A stretch of 64,000 nt of DNA from IMG/VR virus record IMGVR_UViG_3300032316_000329, positions 101,115 through 165,114 of that record; one strand, written 5' to 3'. Numbering within the stretch: the first letter of the stretch is position 1; every line of letters starts with the position of its first letter. The translations under genes and the position numbers were made by a program. Source of the stretch: a virus. This document shows positions 26,772 to 35,329 of the stretch, one piece after another. A model generated the notes under the pieces. That model saw only the letters and a program-made list of their open reading frames with translations, searched no databases and was not told the origin of the DNA.

Positions 26772-28988
26772 ATGAAAACGGAATCACAGTCTCTACTAGC
26801 TAAACTGCTGGCTACGGAAAATATTACGGTTCAACAAACACCCGGTATTAAAACGGCAATGTTTGACCTCAAGAACCGTGTCCTTATGATGCCTATTTGG
26901 GCAAATGTTTCTAAAGACCTTGAGGACCTTCTCCTTGGCCATGAGACTGGCCATGCTTTGGATACTCCTGTCGGTGAGTATAAAGAAGCAATTGAAACTA
27001 TTACAAAAAATGTTTTCGGTGATGAAAAACTATCAAAGCGGTTACAATCAACCGTCGGCGGTTTCCTTAATGTTATTGAGGACGCCCGTATAGATAAACG
27101 CCAAAAACGCCGTTACCCTGGCCTCCGTAAAAACTATCTAATCGGTTATAAAGAGTTAATGGACCGTGACTTCTTTGGCACGGCTAAACGGGATGTTAAT
27201 TCCATGACCTTTATTGACCGTGTTAACCTTTATTTCAAGGGCGGTTCTATTCACCTTAACCTTGAGTTCTCTCCCGCAGAAAAGGTTTTCCTGCGTCGTA
27301 TTGAAAGCCTAGAAACATTCCCTGAAACCGTTACACTAACGGAAGAAATCTATCGCTTCTGTAAGGAAGAGTTAGAAAAACAGCAGACAATGGAAAACGA
27401 CCTTTATGAAGGCGAAGAAGAAGAGTATTATGATGAATATGATTCCGATAATGATGGTGACGGTGATGTTACTGATGAAATGGAAGATGGAAACGATGAA
27501 GGCCAAGACGGTCAAGGTGAAGGTGATGAAGAGGACAGCAAGTCCGATGGTGAACAAGGACAAGGTAATTTAAAATCCGAAGGTGATAACTCTGCGGCTG
27601 CTGGCCTAGAAGGTTCTCCTTCCCATGATGATGAGATAGCACCAGAGTCCAAGACTGATGCCGCCTGGCAGGAAAAAATCCAATCCCTTGTTAAGGATGA
27701 AAACAACACCTATGTTTATGTTAATATGCCTAAAATCAATTGGGACAAGGCAGTAAACGACTATAAGGTTGTCCTTGAGGACTGGAAAAACTCTATTGAT
27801 AAACCTAACTGGAATGGTGTAACAAAAGACCAATTAGAAATAGCCCGCAAACAGTTTACACAATGGCGTATGAAGGAAAAAGATAGTATCTCCTTTATGG
27901 TCAAAGAGTTTGAACAGCGCAAGGCTGCGGAAATGTATAGTCGCACCCAAGTTGCCAAGACTGGTGTGATTGATACTAACAAACTCCATACCTACAAGTT
28001 TAATGATGATATCTTCCGCCGTATTACCACCATACCTCAAGGTAAGAACCACGGTTTCATTATGTTTCTTGATTGGTCTGGTTCAATGAATTATGGATTA
28101 AAAGACACGGTTAAACAATTGTTGTCGCTGTGCCTTTTCTGTAAGCAAATCCAAGTTCCTTTCGAGGTCTATGCTTTCAAAGATTCTGGTACTGATAATC
28201 CTTTTACTGCTATCGGTCAAAATAATGTGTTGAGATTCGGTAATGTTGTTCTTCGGAACTTTATCTCCTCCCGAATGAAAACCGAAGAGTTCAACTTCGC
28301 CGCATCCGTATTGTGGTCAATAGGTATGGGTGGTAATATTTCATCTGATGGTATGGGTGGTACACCTCTTAATGAGGCAATCATTATTGCTCCTCATATG
28401 GTTAAAGAGTTCCAACGCAAGAATAAACTTGAAATTGTCAATACCATCTTCCTGACCGACGGTGAAGGTAATGGTATCGGTTCAGTTTTAGAAAATGATG
28501 TGAACCCTGCCGGTCGTAAATCTTATAAAGACAAACACTTTTATAATGACCCCGAAACTGGTAAAACATATGAGTTGGATTTCTATAATTGGGGTCAAAG
28601 TATTACTCCTACTCTATTGAAAATCCTTAAAGATAAGACGCAATCTAATCTTGTAGGTTTCTTCCTGTTTAACTCTGGGTTCCGTTATCTTTCCAGTCGC
28701 TTAGGTCTCCGTAACGGGAGTGCCGAATATATGTCAAAGGTTAAAAAGTTCTGGAATGATAATAAGTTCTTTGCTGTTACATCCGAAGGTTATGATGAAT
28801 ATTATTACATTAACTGTGATGCCATGAAAGATGATAAGGTTGAACTGGAAATCACCGAAAAAACTAAAACGAATAAACAGTTGGCGAAGGCCTTCTCCAA
28901 GTTTGCTTCCAAAAAGGTCGTTAACCGTGTCCTTTTGAGGCAGTTTATTGAGAAAGTTGCTGGTATGTCAACAAGAAAAGTTGCTTAA
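26772..28988 (+). CDS. VWA-domain protein with HExGH metallopeptidase-like N-terminus (CobT-like)
   Basis: 738 residues. Residues 56-60 are HETGH in LLLGHETGHALDTP, a zinc-protease-type motif in the N-terminal domain. The middle (~210-290) is very acidic. The C-terminal half is a von Willebrand A domain with a MIDAS motif DWSGS (~residue 433) in GFIMFLDWSGSMN, a later Thr (GMGGTPLNEA) and Asp (FLTDGEG). The following gene encodes a CobS/MoxR-type AAA ATPase; AAA plus VWA pairs act as metal-insertion or remodelling chaperones. T4-like cyanophages carry a similar pair. The substrate here is unknown. Confidence 0.75.
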   Translation: MKTESQSLLAKLLATENITVQQTPGIKTAMFDLKNRVLMMPIWANVSKDLEDLLLGHETGHALDTPVGEYKEAIETITKNVFGDEKLSKRLQSTVGGFLNVIEDARIDKRQKRRYPGLRKNYLIGYKELMDRDFFGTAKRDVNSMTFIDRVNLYFKGGSIHLNLEFSPAEKVFLRRIESLETFPETVTLTEEIYRFCKEELEKQQTMENDLYEGEEEEYYDEYDSDNDGDGDVTDEMEDGNDEGQDGQGEGDEEDSKSDGEQGQGNLKSEGDNSAAAGLEGSPSHDDEIAPESKTDAAWQEKIQSLVKDENNTYVYVNMPKINWDKAVNDYKVVLEDWKNSIDKPNWNGVTKDQLEIARKQFTQWRMKEKDSISFMVKEFEQRKAAEMYSRTQVAKTGVIDTNKLHTYKFNDDIFRRITTIPQGKNHGFIMFLDWSGSMNYGLKDTVKQLLSLCLFCKQIQVPFEVYAFKDSGTDNPFTAIGQNNVLRFGNVVLRNFISSRMKTEEFNFAASVLWSIGMGGNISSDGMGGTPLNEAIIIAPHMVKEFQRKNKLEIVNTIFLTDGEGNGIGSVLENDVNPAGRKSYKDKHFYNDPETGKTYELDFYNWGQSITPTLLKILKDKTQSNLVGFFLFNSGFRYLSSRLGLRNGSAEYMSKVKKFWNDNKFFAVTSEGYDEYYYINCDAMKDDKVELEITEKTKTNKQLAKAFSKFASKKVVNRVLLRQFIEKVAGMSTRKVA

Positions 28989-29000
28989 ATCAGTAGGTTA

Positions 29001-29021
29001 GGAGGGTGGTTGACACCCTCC
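29001..29021 (+). promoter_or_regulatory. 8-bp inverted repeat overlapping the -35 of the CobS-like gene
   Basis: GGAGGGTG (29001-29008) pairs with CACCCTCC (29014-29021), loop GTTGA. The -35 TTGACA (29010-29015) lies in the loop and 3' arm. No T-run follows, so it is not a clear terminator; it could be an operator or an RNA end for the upstream transcript. Confidence 0.55.
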
Positions 29022-29038
29022 ATTCCTTGTGCTATAAT
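29010..29038 (+). promoter_or_regulatory. Early-type promoter for the CobS-like gene
   Basis: TTGACA (29010-29015), 17-base spacer, TATAAT (29033-29038). The spacer end ATTCCTTGTGC is identical to that of the promoter at 46875-46903. Confidence 0.9.
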
Positions 29039-29074
29039 CCATATATAATGAGAAATCAGAAAGGAAAGATTGTA

Positions 29075-30286
29075 ATGGCTAAGAAGATTGACCGCGCCGA
29101 GTTCCTCGACAAAATCCGTTTTGAGTTCGGTGCTATTCGTTCAATCACCCGTCCGCAGGTTCTTGAAATCTGTGACAAGTATGGTCTTGATAAACCTAAC
29201 TGGATACTTAATGATGTATCCCGCAAACTTGGCCGTGGTATCTATGCTCTTCCTGAACATGGTGCCGACCTTCCAAAAGTTGAACCTAAAATTATTAATG
29301 TGGCAAAATCTGCTACTGTTGCGACTAAAGCACCTGTTATCCCTGCTACTGCCGTTGCTATGGTTCAATCATCGGTTTCCTCTCACTCGCAAGTCTCTTT
29401 AGTTCCTGAAAAGGCCATTGGTTATGTTCCGTTCGGTCATTTTGCCGATGTCCGTTCTATTATCAAATCCAAAAAGTTCTATCCAACATATATCACCGGC
29501 CTTTCTGGTAATGGTAAGACTATGATGGTAGAACAAATCTGTGCCTCCGAAAAACGAGAAATGGTCCGTGTTAATATTACAATTGAAACTGATGAAGATG
29601 ACCTTATCGGTGGTTTCCGCCTTGTTAATGGTGAAACAGTCTGGCAGGATGGCCCTGTTATTACTGCTATGTCTCGTGGTGCCGTATTACTATTGGACGA
29701 GGTTGACCTTGGTTCAAATAAACTTATGTGCCTCCAACCAGTCCTCGAAGGCAAGTCAGTCTTCCTAAAGAAGGTTGGTAAAGTTGTTCAACCTGAAAAA
29801 GGTTTCACCGTTATCGCCACTGCCAATACTAAAGGCAAAGGTTCGGATGATGGCCGTTTTATCGGTACCAATGTTATGAATGAGGCGTTCCTTGAGCGTT
29901 TCAGTATTACAATGGAACAGGAATATCCTGCTGCTAAGGTTGAAACTAAAATCCTTAACAATGTATTACAGGCATCAGGTATCAATGCTTCCGAGTTTGT
30001 TGATAAACTTGTAAAGTGGGCGGATGTTATTCGCCAGTCCTTCTTTGAAGGTGCTTTATCCGAGATTATCTCAACCCGTCGCCTTGTCCATATCTGTGAG
30101 GCATATGCTATCTTTAATCAGAACAAAGTAAAGGCAATTGAATTGTGCCTTAACCGTTTTGATGTTGATACTAAAACTGCCTTCCTTGAACTATACAAGA
30201 AAGTTGATGAAGATGCTATTGAAACTCCTGTGGCGGAATCGGCGAGTGCCGAAGATGCTTCAAAGGGTATGGAATCTGCTTTCTAA
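29075..30286 (+). CDS. cobS: CobS/MoxR-like AAA+ ATPase
   Basis: 403 residues from ATG 29075, which follows AAGGAAAG; the longer in-frame reading from 29006 begins upstream of the promoter and is rejected. N-terminal ~60 residues look like a small HTH-type domain. AAA+ core: Walker A GLSGNGKT (~154-161), DEDDLIGGFRL, Walker B VLLLDEVD (~208-215) and sensor VIATANTKGKGSDDG (~250). Such ATPases work with VWA partners, here the gene before. Phage cobS was named for cobaltochelatase, but a role in cobalamin synthesis is unproven in phages. Confidence 0.85.
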   Translation: MAKKIDRAEFLDKIRFEFGAIRSITRPQVLEICDKYGLDKPNWILNDVSRKLGRGIYALPEHGADLPKVEPKIINVAKSATVATKAPVIPATAVAMVQSSVSSHSQVSLVPEKAIGYVPFGHFADVRSIIKSKKFYPTYITGLSGNGKTMMVEQICASEKREMVRVNITIETDEDDLIGGFRLVNGETVWQDGPVITAMSRGAVLLLDEVDLGSNKLMCLQPVLEGKSVFLKKVGKVVQPEKGFTVIATANTKGKGSDDGRFIGTNVMNEAFLERFSITMEQEYPAAKVETKILNNVLQASGINASEFVDKLVKWADVIRQSFFEGALSEIISTRRLVHICEAYAIFNQNKVKAIELCLNRFDVDTKTAFLELYKKVDEDAIETPVAESASAEDASKGMESAF

Positions 30287-30295
30287 AAATAAAGC

Positions 30296-30324
30296 TTGAC
30301 AGCATACCAATTCCCTGATATAAT
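30296..30324 (+). promoter_or_regulatory. Early-type promoter for tRNA-Gly and the wHTH gene
   Basis: TTGACA (30296-30301), 17-base spacer, TATAAT (30319-30324), 35 bases before the tRNA. Confidence 0.85.
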
Positions 30325-30358
30325 AACATCTATCGTCGGTTATATCTATAGGGAATAT

Positions 30359-30433
30359 GCGGAGGTGGTCTAAAGGTATGACCCGAGGTTCCATCCTCGG
30401 AATGTGTGGTTCGACTCCATACTCTCCGCTCCA
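30359..30433 (+). tRNA. tRNA-Gly(UCC)-like, atypical arms
   Basis: Acceptor GCGGAGG pairs with TCTCCGC, discriminator T, encoded CCA; the GCGG...CCGC-T acceptor is glycine type. D-stem GTC/GAC. Anticodon stem CGAGG/CCTCG leaves only six loop bases (TTCCAT), or eight if one pair fewer is formed, instead of seven. The T-stem can form six pairs (GTGTGG/CCATAC). Compared with the second tRNA-Gly at 50790, one loop T is missing. It may be degenerate or unusual in decoding. Confidence 0.7.
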
Positions 30434-30473
30434 ACGACGATAATTTTAAACTATGAAAAAGGAAGTATATACT

Positions 30474-30695
30474 ATGGCTACACCACGTAAGACCCAGATT
30501 GAAAAGATTGAGAACGTTCTACTCCGTCACAATACTGGCCCAGGTATCACGGCATCTTCAATTGCCCGCATGGCTCGTGTTCCTTATGAGACTGTTTCAA
30601 AGCGTGTTTATGACCTTCGTGAGTTTTATAACATCTACACCAACTACCGTAAGGTTGATGGTAAGCGCACGGCATTTTATCGTCTTGCCGACTAA
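30474..30695 (+). CDS. Small winged-helix DNA-binding protein
   Basis: 73 residues from ATG 30474 with GGAAG 8 bases before it. Pattern NVLLRHNTGPGITASSIARMARVPYETVSKRVYDLRE is a helix-turn-helix, then a wing (YRKVDGKRTAFYRL). Probably a transcription regulator or DNA-binding protein of early expression. It shares its promoter with the tRNA and ends at a terminator. Confidence 0.65.
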   Translation: MATPRKTQIEKIENVLLRHNTGPGITASSIARMARVPYETVSKRVYDLREFYNIYTNYRKVDGKRTAFYRLAD

Positions 30696-30718
30696 TCTTA
30701 TTCTAGATTAGCAATAGA

Positions 30719-30763
30719 GAGGCCGGCGCCTATATATTTGTATAGGCACCAGCCTCTTTTTTT
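30719..30763 (+). terminator. Intrinsic terminator after the wHTH gene
   Basis: A long stem (GAGGC...GCCTC outside, GCCTATA...TATAGGC inside, one mismatch region) spans 30719-30756 and is followed by seven T's. Confidence 0.9.
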
Positions 30764-30775
30764 ATGGAGAAGAAT

Positions 30776-31582
30776 ATGGAAATCAAGATTTCAAGTGAAT
30801 TGTTAAGACAAAAAAAGTTATTTGTGGCCACGCCGTGTTATGGTGGCCAGTGTTTAGGTCTTTATGCCAAGGCCTGCCTAGACCTCCAAGCTACCTGTAT
30901 TCAATATGGTATTGAGTGCCGCTTCTCATTCATCTTTAATGAATCACTTATCACCCGAGCCCGCAATTATCTTGTTGATGAATTTTTGCGGTCAGGATGC
31001 ACCCATCTACTATTCATCGATGCTGATATCCAGTTTAATCCACAGGATGTTTTGGCATTACTAGCACTTGATTATGATATTTCAGGTGGACCCTATCCAA
31101 AGAAGTCCATTAACTGGTCTAACATTGTCAATGCTGTTAAGAGAAATGCCAAGAATGATAAGTTTAATCCAGGTGACCTAGACCAGGTTACAGGCGACTT
31201 TGTGTTTAATCCTGTTCCAGGTACCAAGTCATTTAAGGTAACTGATCCAGTAGAGGTTATGGAAATTGGTACTGGTTTTATGATGATTAAGAAAGAAGTT
31301 TTTGACAAGTATAAAGAAGAGTATCCACATCTTAACTATAAACCAGACCATGTTGGTCAGGCAAACTTTGATGGTTCAAGAATGATTCACGCATACTTTG
31401 ATACCGTTATTGATCCACAATCTCACCGATATCTATCAGAGGATTATATGTTCTGTCAAAATGCCAGGGCAATTGGTTATAATATTTGGTTGATGCCTTG
31501 GATGAAAACCACACACGTTGGTACCTACGGGTTCCAAGGTGACCTTCCAGCAGTAGCAGCATTGAGTGGTAATCTACGATGA
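30776..31582 (+). CDS. Glycosyltransferase-like protein (GT-A fold)
   Basis: 268 residues from ATG 30776, with GGAG of the terminator-proximal ATGGAG as ribosome site. LFVATPCYGG at the N-terminus and the DxD-type motif LLFIDADIQF (~residues 80-89) are GT-A features; CTHLLFIDAD and the late SEDYMFCQNARAIG fit family 2-like enzymes. Its acceptor is unknown: DNA, virion glycoprotein or cell surface are possible. Its stop overlaps the dNMP kinase start (ATGA). Confidence 0.7.
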   Translation: MEIKISSELLRQKKLFVATPCYGGQCLGLYAKACLDLQATCIQYGIECRFSFIFNESLITRARNYLVDEFLRSGCTHLLFIDADIQFNPQDVLALLALDYDISGGPYPKKSINWSNIVNAVKRNAKNDKFNPGDLDQVTGDFVFNPVPGTKSFKVTDPVEVMEIGTGFMMIKKEVFDKYKEEYPHLNYKPDHVGQANFDGSRMIHAYFDTVIDPQSHRYLSEDYMFCQNARAIGYNIWLMPWMKTTHVGTYGFQGDLPAVAALSGNLR

Positions 31583-32178
31583 TAATTGGCCTGGTCGGTT
31601 ATATCGGATCAGGCAAGGGCACGGTTGCGGACCTTCTAGTCCGCAACCACCAATATCATAAGTTTGCCTTTGCTGATGCTCTAAAGGATGCGGTTGCAGG
31701 TATCTTCCTGTGGCCTCGTGGCCTTTTAGAAGGTGATAGTAATGCTTCACGGGCCTTCCGTGAACGTGTAGATGTTTGGTGGTCTAACAAACTCGGTTAT
31801 GAGGTAACTCCTCGTCTTATTCTCCAAAAATTTGGTACGGAGGCCTGTAGGCACGGAATCGCAGATAACATCTGGATTGCAGCTTTAGAAAAACGTATTC
31901 AAGGATATGATGATGTGGTTATAGCGGACTGCCGTTTCCCAAATGAAATCGATTTTATTCGGAGTGCCGGCGGTAAGATTATCCGTGTGAAACGTGGTGA
32001 TGACCCAACACCGGAACAGTTAGCAAATCTCCATGTATCAGAGACGGCATGGAATGATTATATCTCAGATTTTGTTATTCATAATGAAGGAACAAAAGAT
32101 GAATTGAAAGAAAACATAAAAATCATCTTGACACAAAATGAAAAAGATGTTAGTATATATTATAGTTTGACAATATGA
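31579..32178 (+). CDS. 1: Deoxynucleoside monophosphate kinase (gp1-like)
   Basis: 199 residues (T4 gp1: 241). Walker A GYIGSGKGT (residues 7-15), then FADALKDAV, and a second nucleotide-binding stretch VVIADCRFPNEIDFI (~113). It phosphorylates dNMPs from host DNA to dNDPs for phage DNA synthesis. Downstream lies the replication clamp. Confidence 0.8.
   Translation: MIIGLVGYIGSGKGTVADLLVRNHQYHKFAFADALKDAVAGIFLWPRGLLEGDSNASRAFRERVDVWWSNKLGYEVTPRLILQKFGTEACRHGIADNIWIAALEKRIQGYDDVVIADCRFPNEIDFIRSAGGKIIRVKRGDDPTPEQLANLHVSETAWNDYISDFVIHNEGTKDELKENIKIILTQNEKDVSIYYSLTI
32128..32156 (+). promoter_or_regulatory. Probable early-type promoter for gp45
   Basis: TTGACA (32128-32133), 17-base spacer, TAGTAT (32151-32156), inside the end of the kinase gene and 33 bases before gp45. 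Confidence 0.55.
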
Positions 32179-32188
32179 GGAGTATATT

Positions 32189-32842
32189 ATGAAATTATCT
32201 GAGAATACCTTGTCCGTCCTAAAGAACTTCTCTTCTATCAATAGCGGTGTTGTTCTTAATACAGGTAAGGTTCAGAAAACAATCTCACCTGAAAAGTCCA
32301 TTCTTGTTGAGGCAATTCTTGAAGATGACATTCCTTCCAAGTTTGGTATCTATGACCTAAATCAGTTCCTTGGTAATGTTACAACTCTAAAGAGTCCTGA
32401 ACTATTCTTTGCGAGTGAGTCGGTAACATTGGATGATGGTGACTTGGCGTTAACCTATCATGCTTGTTCACCTAATCTAATCATTTCACCGCCTGAGAAA
32501 GAGTTGGTTCTAAAGAACGTGGATGTGTCCTTTGCACTACCTAATGCAACCTTACAGAAACTACTCAAGGTTGCGACCATGAACTCTCTACCAAACCTAA
32601 CGGTTGTTGGTAAAGACGGAGAACTCCGCCTAAAGATTCATGAGAAGGCGAATGATACTTCCAATCATGGTTCGTTAAAGATTGGTGATTATGCTGGTGG
32701 TGATTTCACCGCAACATTCAAGACAGATAACCTCAAGTTGCTTCCAGATGATTACAATGTAGAGGTTCAGAAGAACGCATTTGCCAAGTTTGTGAATGTG
32801 AAAAAGACCCTTACCTACTTCATTGCTCTGGAGACAAAGTAA
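32189..32842 (+). CDS. 45: Sliding clamp gp45
   Basis: 217 residues (T4: 228). Opens LSENTLSVLKNFSSINSG and has the repeated two-domain beta-alpha pattern of DNA clamps (VEAILEDDIPSKFGIYDLNQFLG). Trimeric ring that tethers the polymerase; in T4 it also activates gp55-dependent late transcription, which fits the CTAAATA promoters here. ATG follows ATGAGGAG. Confidence 0.9.
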   Translation: MKLSENTLSVLKNFSSINSGVVLNTGKVQKTISPEKSILVEAILEDDIPSKFGIYDLNQFLGNVTTLKSPELFFASESVTLDDGDLALTYHACSPNLIISPPEKELVLKNVDVSFALPNATLQKLLKVATMNSLPNLTVVGKDGELRLKIHEKANDTSNHGSLKIGDYAGGDFTATFKTDNLKLLPDDYNVEVQKNAFAKFVNVKKTLTYFIALETK

Positions 32843-33021
32843 TGAGAACATTACAAATCCTTGATTTGGTTTTCTATGTTGTGCTTTTTATGTTTCTTTC
32901 TTTTATCTCATGGAATAGTTTTCAAGAAGCATCATGGAAAGATAGATGTAGGGATGCTGGAGGTGTTCCAACATCCAATTTTGTTTGTGTTAACCCTGGA
33001 TCAGTAATAGAGGTGGACTAA
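32842..33021 (+). CDS. Small membrane-anchored protein
   Basis: 59 residues; ATG overlaps the gp45 stop (TAATG) and its stop overlaps the next start. One transmembrane helix (residues ~7-23, DLVFYVVLFMFLSFISW) followed by a soluble tail with two Cys (DRCRDAGG ... NFVCV), likely outside the cytoplasm and disulphide-bonded. Function unknown. Confidence 0.55.
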   Translation: MRTLQILDLVFYVVLFMFLSFISWNSFQEASWKDRCRDAGGVPTSNFVCVNPGSVIEVD

Positions 33022-33317
33022 TGGCAGGTATTGGACATAATCAGCAGCAACGTTCGGTTCAGGGTTTGAATGAAGGTGAACGTAAGCAACTCCGCAAGGC
33101 AGTCATGGAAATGAATGACTCCATGACCCGTCAAGGTGCCGAGCGTGAACTACAGAAGGAAACCACCGATGTAATCTGTGGTCAGTTAGGTCTAGATAAG
33201 AAACTATTCAAGCGTATGGCTCGGGCCTATTTCAAGGCGAACTTCAAGGATGAGGTTCAAGAGAATACAGACTTTGAAGAGTTTTATACCGCAGTTATGG
33301 AAAACACGGCATCTTAG
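33021..33317 (+). CDS. Possible DsbA-like late-transcription DNA-binding protein
   Basis: 98 residues, basic, helical. The C-terminal half (GLDKKLFKRMARAYFKANFKDEVQEN ... FYTAVME) resembles T4 DsbA, a dsDNA-binding protein that enhances late promoters, including the LFKRM and final tyrosine-rich helix. Placed between clamp and clamp loader. The match is by pattern only. Confidence 0.45.
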   Translation: MAGIGHNQQQRSVQGLNEGERKQLRKAVMEMNDSMTRQGAERELQKETTDVICGQLGLDKKLFKRMARAYFKANFKDEVQENTDFEEFYTAVMENTAS

Positions 33318-33544
33318 TGAAATATATTATTCATATAAACAGAAACATCATCCAACAAAACGCAAGAAGAGGTGAAAACAAACCTGTTTGTCGTGTTCAA
33401 AGTGGTAAGGATGTTCGTTATTGTATGGAGGTAGATATTAAAGGACCATCTAGAATGGTTTATCGTCCAGATAGTCCACGACCTTGCGGTGCTAAGTTGT
33501 GGATTGAAACTGATAGTGATATTGAACTGATTGGTGAGGAATGA
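33317..33544 (+). CDS. Conserved hypothetical protein
   Basis: 75 residues from GTG overlapping the previous stop. Contains HINRNIIQQNARRG and PCGAKLWIETD, a pattern I recognise from uncharacterised phage and alphaproteobacterial proteins. Stop is directly adjacent to the gp44 ATG. Function unknown. Confidence 0.55.
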   Translation: MKYIIHINRNIIQQNARRGENKPVCRVQSGKDVRYCMEVDIKGPSRMVYRPDSPRPCGAKLWIETDSDIELIGEE

Positions 33545-34480
33545 ATGAGTGAATATTTGCTATGTGAAAAGTATCGTCCTCATAGTGTTGAGGAATGTAT
33601 CTTGCCTGACCGTATCAAATCGGTCTTTCAAGAATATGTGAACACTGAAAATATTCCAAATCTAATGCTAACAGGTCCTGCCGGTTGCGGCAAGACTACT
33701 ATCGCCAAGGCCATGTGTGAACAACTTGGTCTTAATCATCTGTTCATTAATAGTTCTGAGGAACGTGGCATTGATATGCTTCGAACCAAGATTAAGGGGT
33801 ATGCGTCAACCGTATCTCTTACTGGTGGTCGTAAGGTGATTATCCTCGATGAGGCCGATTATCTTACACCAGAGGCACAGGCAGGCCTGCGCGGAGCAAT
33901 TGAGGAGTTTAGTGAGAACTGCTCCTTTATCTTTACTTGTAATTTTAAGGCTCGCCTAATCGATGCTCTACATTCCCGTTGTGCTGTTGTGGACTTTGGT
34001 TTGAAAGGTGATGAAAAGCCTAAGATGGCATCTAAGATGTTCAAACGTCTTGAACAGATTCTAACTACAGAAGGCATTACATATGATAAAGCAGTCATCG
34101 TCAAATTGGTTGAGCGTTATTTCCCAGACTATCGGCGGTTGCTTAATGAGTTACAACGGCATTCTGTTTCTGGAAGCATTGATGCTGCTGTTGTTTCTCA
34201 ACTCGATAGTGTTCGTAGCCTAGGTGATTTAATCAAGGCATTGAAGGAGAAAGATTTCTCGGCAATGCGTAAGTGGGTTGTTGCTAATTCGGATATGGAC
34301 CCATCCAGGATATATCAAGAGATTTACGATGGTATGCAGCATTTTCTTAAACCAGAATCTATGCCCTATGTTATTGTTACTGTTGCAAAATACCAGTATC
34401 AACAAGCCTTTGTTGCCAGTTCCGAAATCAATCTTGTAGCATGTTTAACAGAGATTATGGTTGAGGCGGAGTTTAAGTAA
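33545..34480 (+). CDS. 44: Clamp loader large subunit gp44
   Basis: 311 residues (T4: 319). AAA+ ATPase: Walker A GPAGCGKT (44-51), Walker B VIILDEAD (~98-105), SRC motif HSRCAVV (~142). Opens the gp45 ring on primed DNA together with gp62. Overlaps gp62 by TAATG. Confidence 0.95.
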   Translation: MSEYLLCEKYRPHSVEECILPDRIKSVFQEYVNTENIPNLMLTGPAGCGKTTIAKAMCEQLGLNHLFINSSEERGIDMLRTKIKGYASTVSLTGGRKVIILDEADYLTPEAQAGLRGAIEEFSENCSFIFTCNFKARLIDALHSRCAVVDFGLKGDEKPKMASKMFKRLEQILTTEGITYDKAVIVKLVERYFPDYRRLLNELQRHSVSGSIDAAVVSQLDSVRSLGDLIKALKEKDFSAMRKWVVANSDMDPSRIYQEIYDGMQHFLKPESMPYVIVTVAKYQYQQAFVASSEINLVACLTEIMVEAEFK

Positions 34481-34875
34481 TGGTTGATGTATTTAAAGAA
34501 ATCATACCTTCTATTCAACAAACTAAAAAAGACCTATCTAACGAGGAAGGATTTACAAAGAATTATTTGCCTTTCATAGTTAATAGGTCTCTTTCATTTC
34601 ATTATGATTGTGTTATGCAGGTAAACGAAATGAATCGGTATCCTGGATTGGATAAGAAGATGCAGTATGATTATCTTTTACATTCTATCAGGGGTTACAA
34701 GAGAAGGTTTGAACCTTGGCAAAAGTTATCCAAAAATGAAAATCTAGAATTGGTAAAAGAATACTTTAACTATTCTAATGAAAAGGCAAAAGACGTATTA
34801 TCTTTGTTAAATGATAATCAAATCAATGAAATCCGTGGAACGCTAAATAAAGGTGGAGTTGCTAAAAGAAAGTAA
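34480..34875 (+). CDS. 62: Clamp loader small subunit gp62
   Basis: 131 residues, shorter than T4 gp62 (187) but similar in size to those of T4-like marine phages. Recognised by position after gp44 and by NYLPFIVNRSLSFHYDCVMQ plus LLHSIRGYKRRFEPWQK. Pairs with gp44 in the 4:1 loader. Confidence 0.85.
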   Translation: MVDVFKEIIPSIQQTKKDLSNEEGFTKNYLPFIVNRSLSFHYDCVMQVNEMNRYPGLDKKMQYDYLLHSIRGYKRRFEPWQKLSKNENLELVKEYFNYSNEKAKDVLSLLNDNQINEIRGTLNKGGVAKRK

Positions 34876-34897
34876 CAAAACCACGGAGAACGAGGTA

Positions 34898-35314
34898 ATG
34901 AATGATGAAATATTGAGTGGATTTATTGAAGTGAAACTTCCGGATCCACAAGCATTCCTAAAAGTAAAAGAGACTTTGACTCGTATTGGAGTTGCATCTA
35001 AGAAAGACAAAACACTCTACCAATCTTGTCATATACTACATAAACAGGGTCATTATTATATTGTTCATTTTAAGCAAATGTTTATGTTGGATGGTAAATC
35101 TACCGATTTTTCCGAAGAAGATCAAGGCAGACGAAATACTATTGCCAATCTTCTAGCAGAATGGGGTTTGGTTACATTAGTGGATTCGGCCAAAAGTACC
35201 GAGCCGCTAACGCCTCTAAATAGAATTAAGATTATCTCCTACTCCGAAAAGTCAGAGTGGAACCTAGTTGCTAAGTATTCTCTAGGTAAAAAGAGATACA
35301 ATCCAGACGAATAA
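34898..35314 (+). CDS. regA: Translational repressor RegA
   Basis: 138 residues from ATG 34898 (T4: 122). KVKETLTRIGVASKKDKTLYQ, CHILHKQGHYYIVHFK and EEDQGRRNTIANLLAEWGL follow T4 RegA almost residue by residue. RegA binds ribosome sites of early phage mRNAs and shuts them off. The gp44-gp62-regA order is that of T4. An upstream in-frame ATG at 34853 lies inside gp62 and is less likely. Confidence 0.95.
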   Translation: MNDEILSGFIEVKLPDPQAFLKVKETLTRIGVASKKDKTLYQSCHILHKQGHYYIVHFKQMFMLDGKSTDFSEEDQGRRNTIANLLAEWGLVTLVDSAKSTEPLTPLNRIKIISYSEKSEWNLVAKYSLGKKRYNPDE

Positions 35315-35329
35315 GATGGAGTTTATATT

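Noticed and set aside
29006-29074. Upstream extension of the CobS-like gene
   Set aside because: It overlaps the promoter; ATG 29075 has the ribosome site.
34480-34875. gp62 truncated by a frameshift
   Set aside because: Shorter than T4 but the frame is clean, the ends overlap neighbours normally and related phages also have short gp62.
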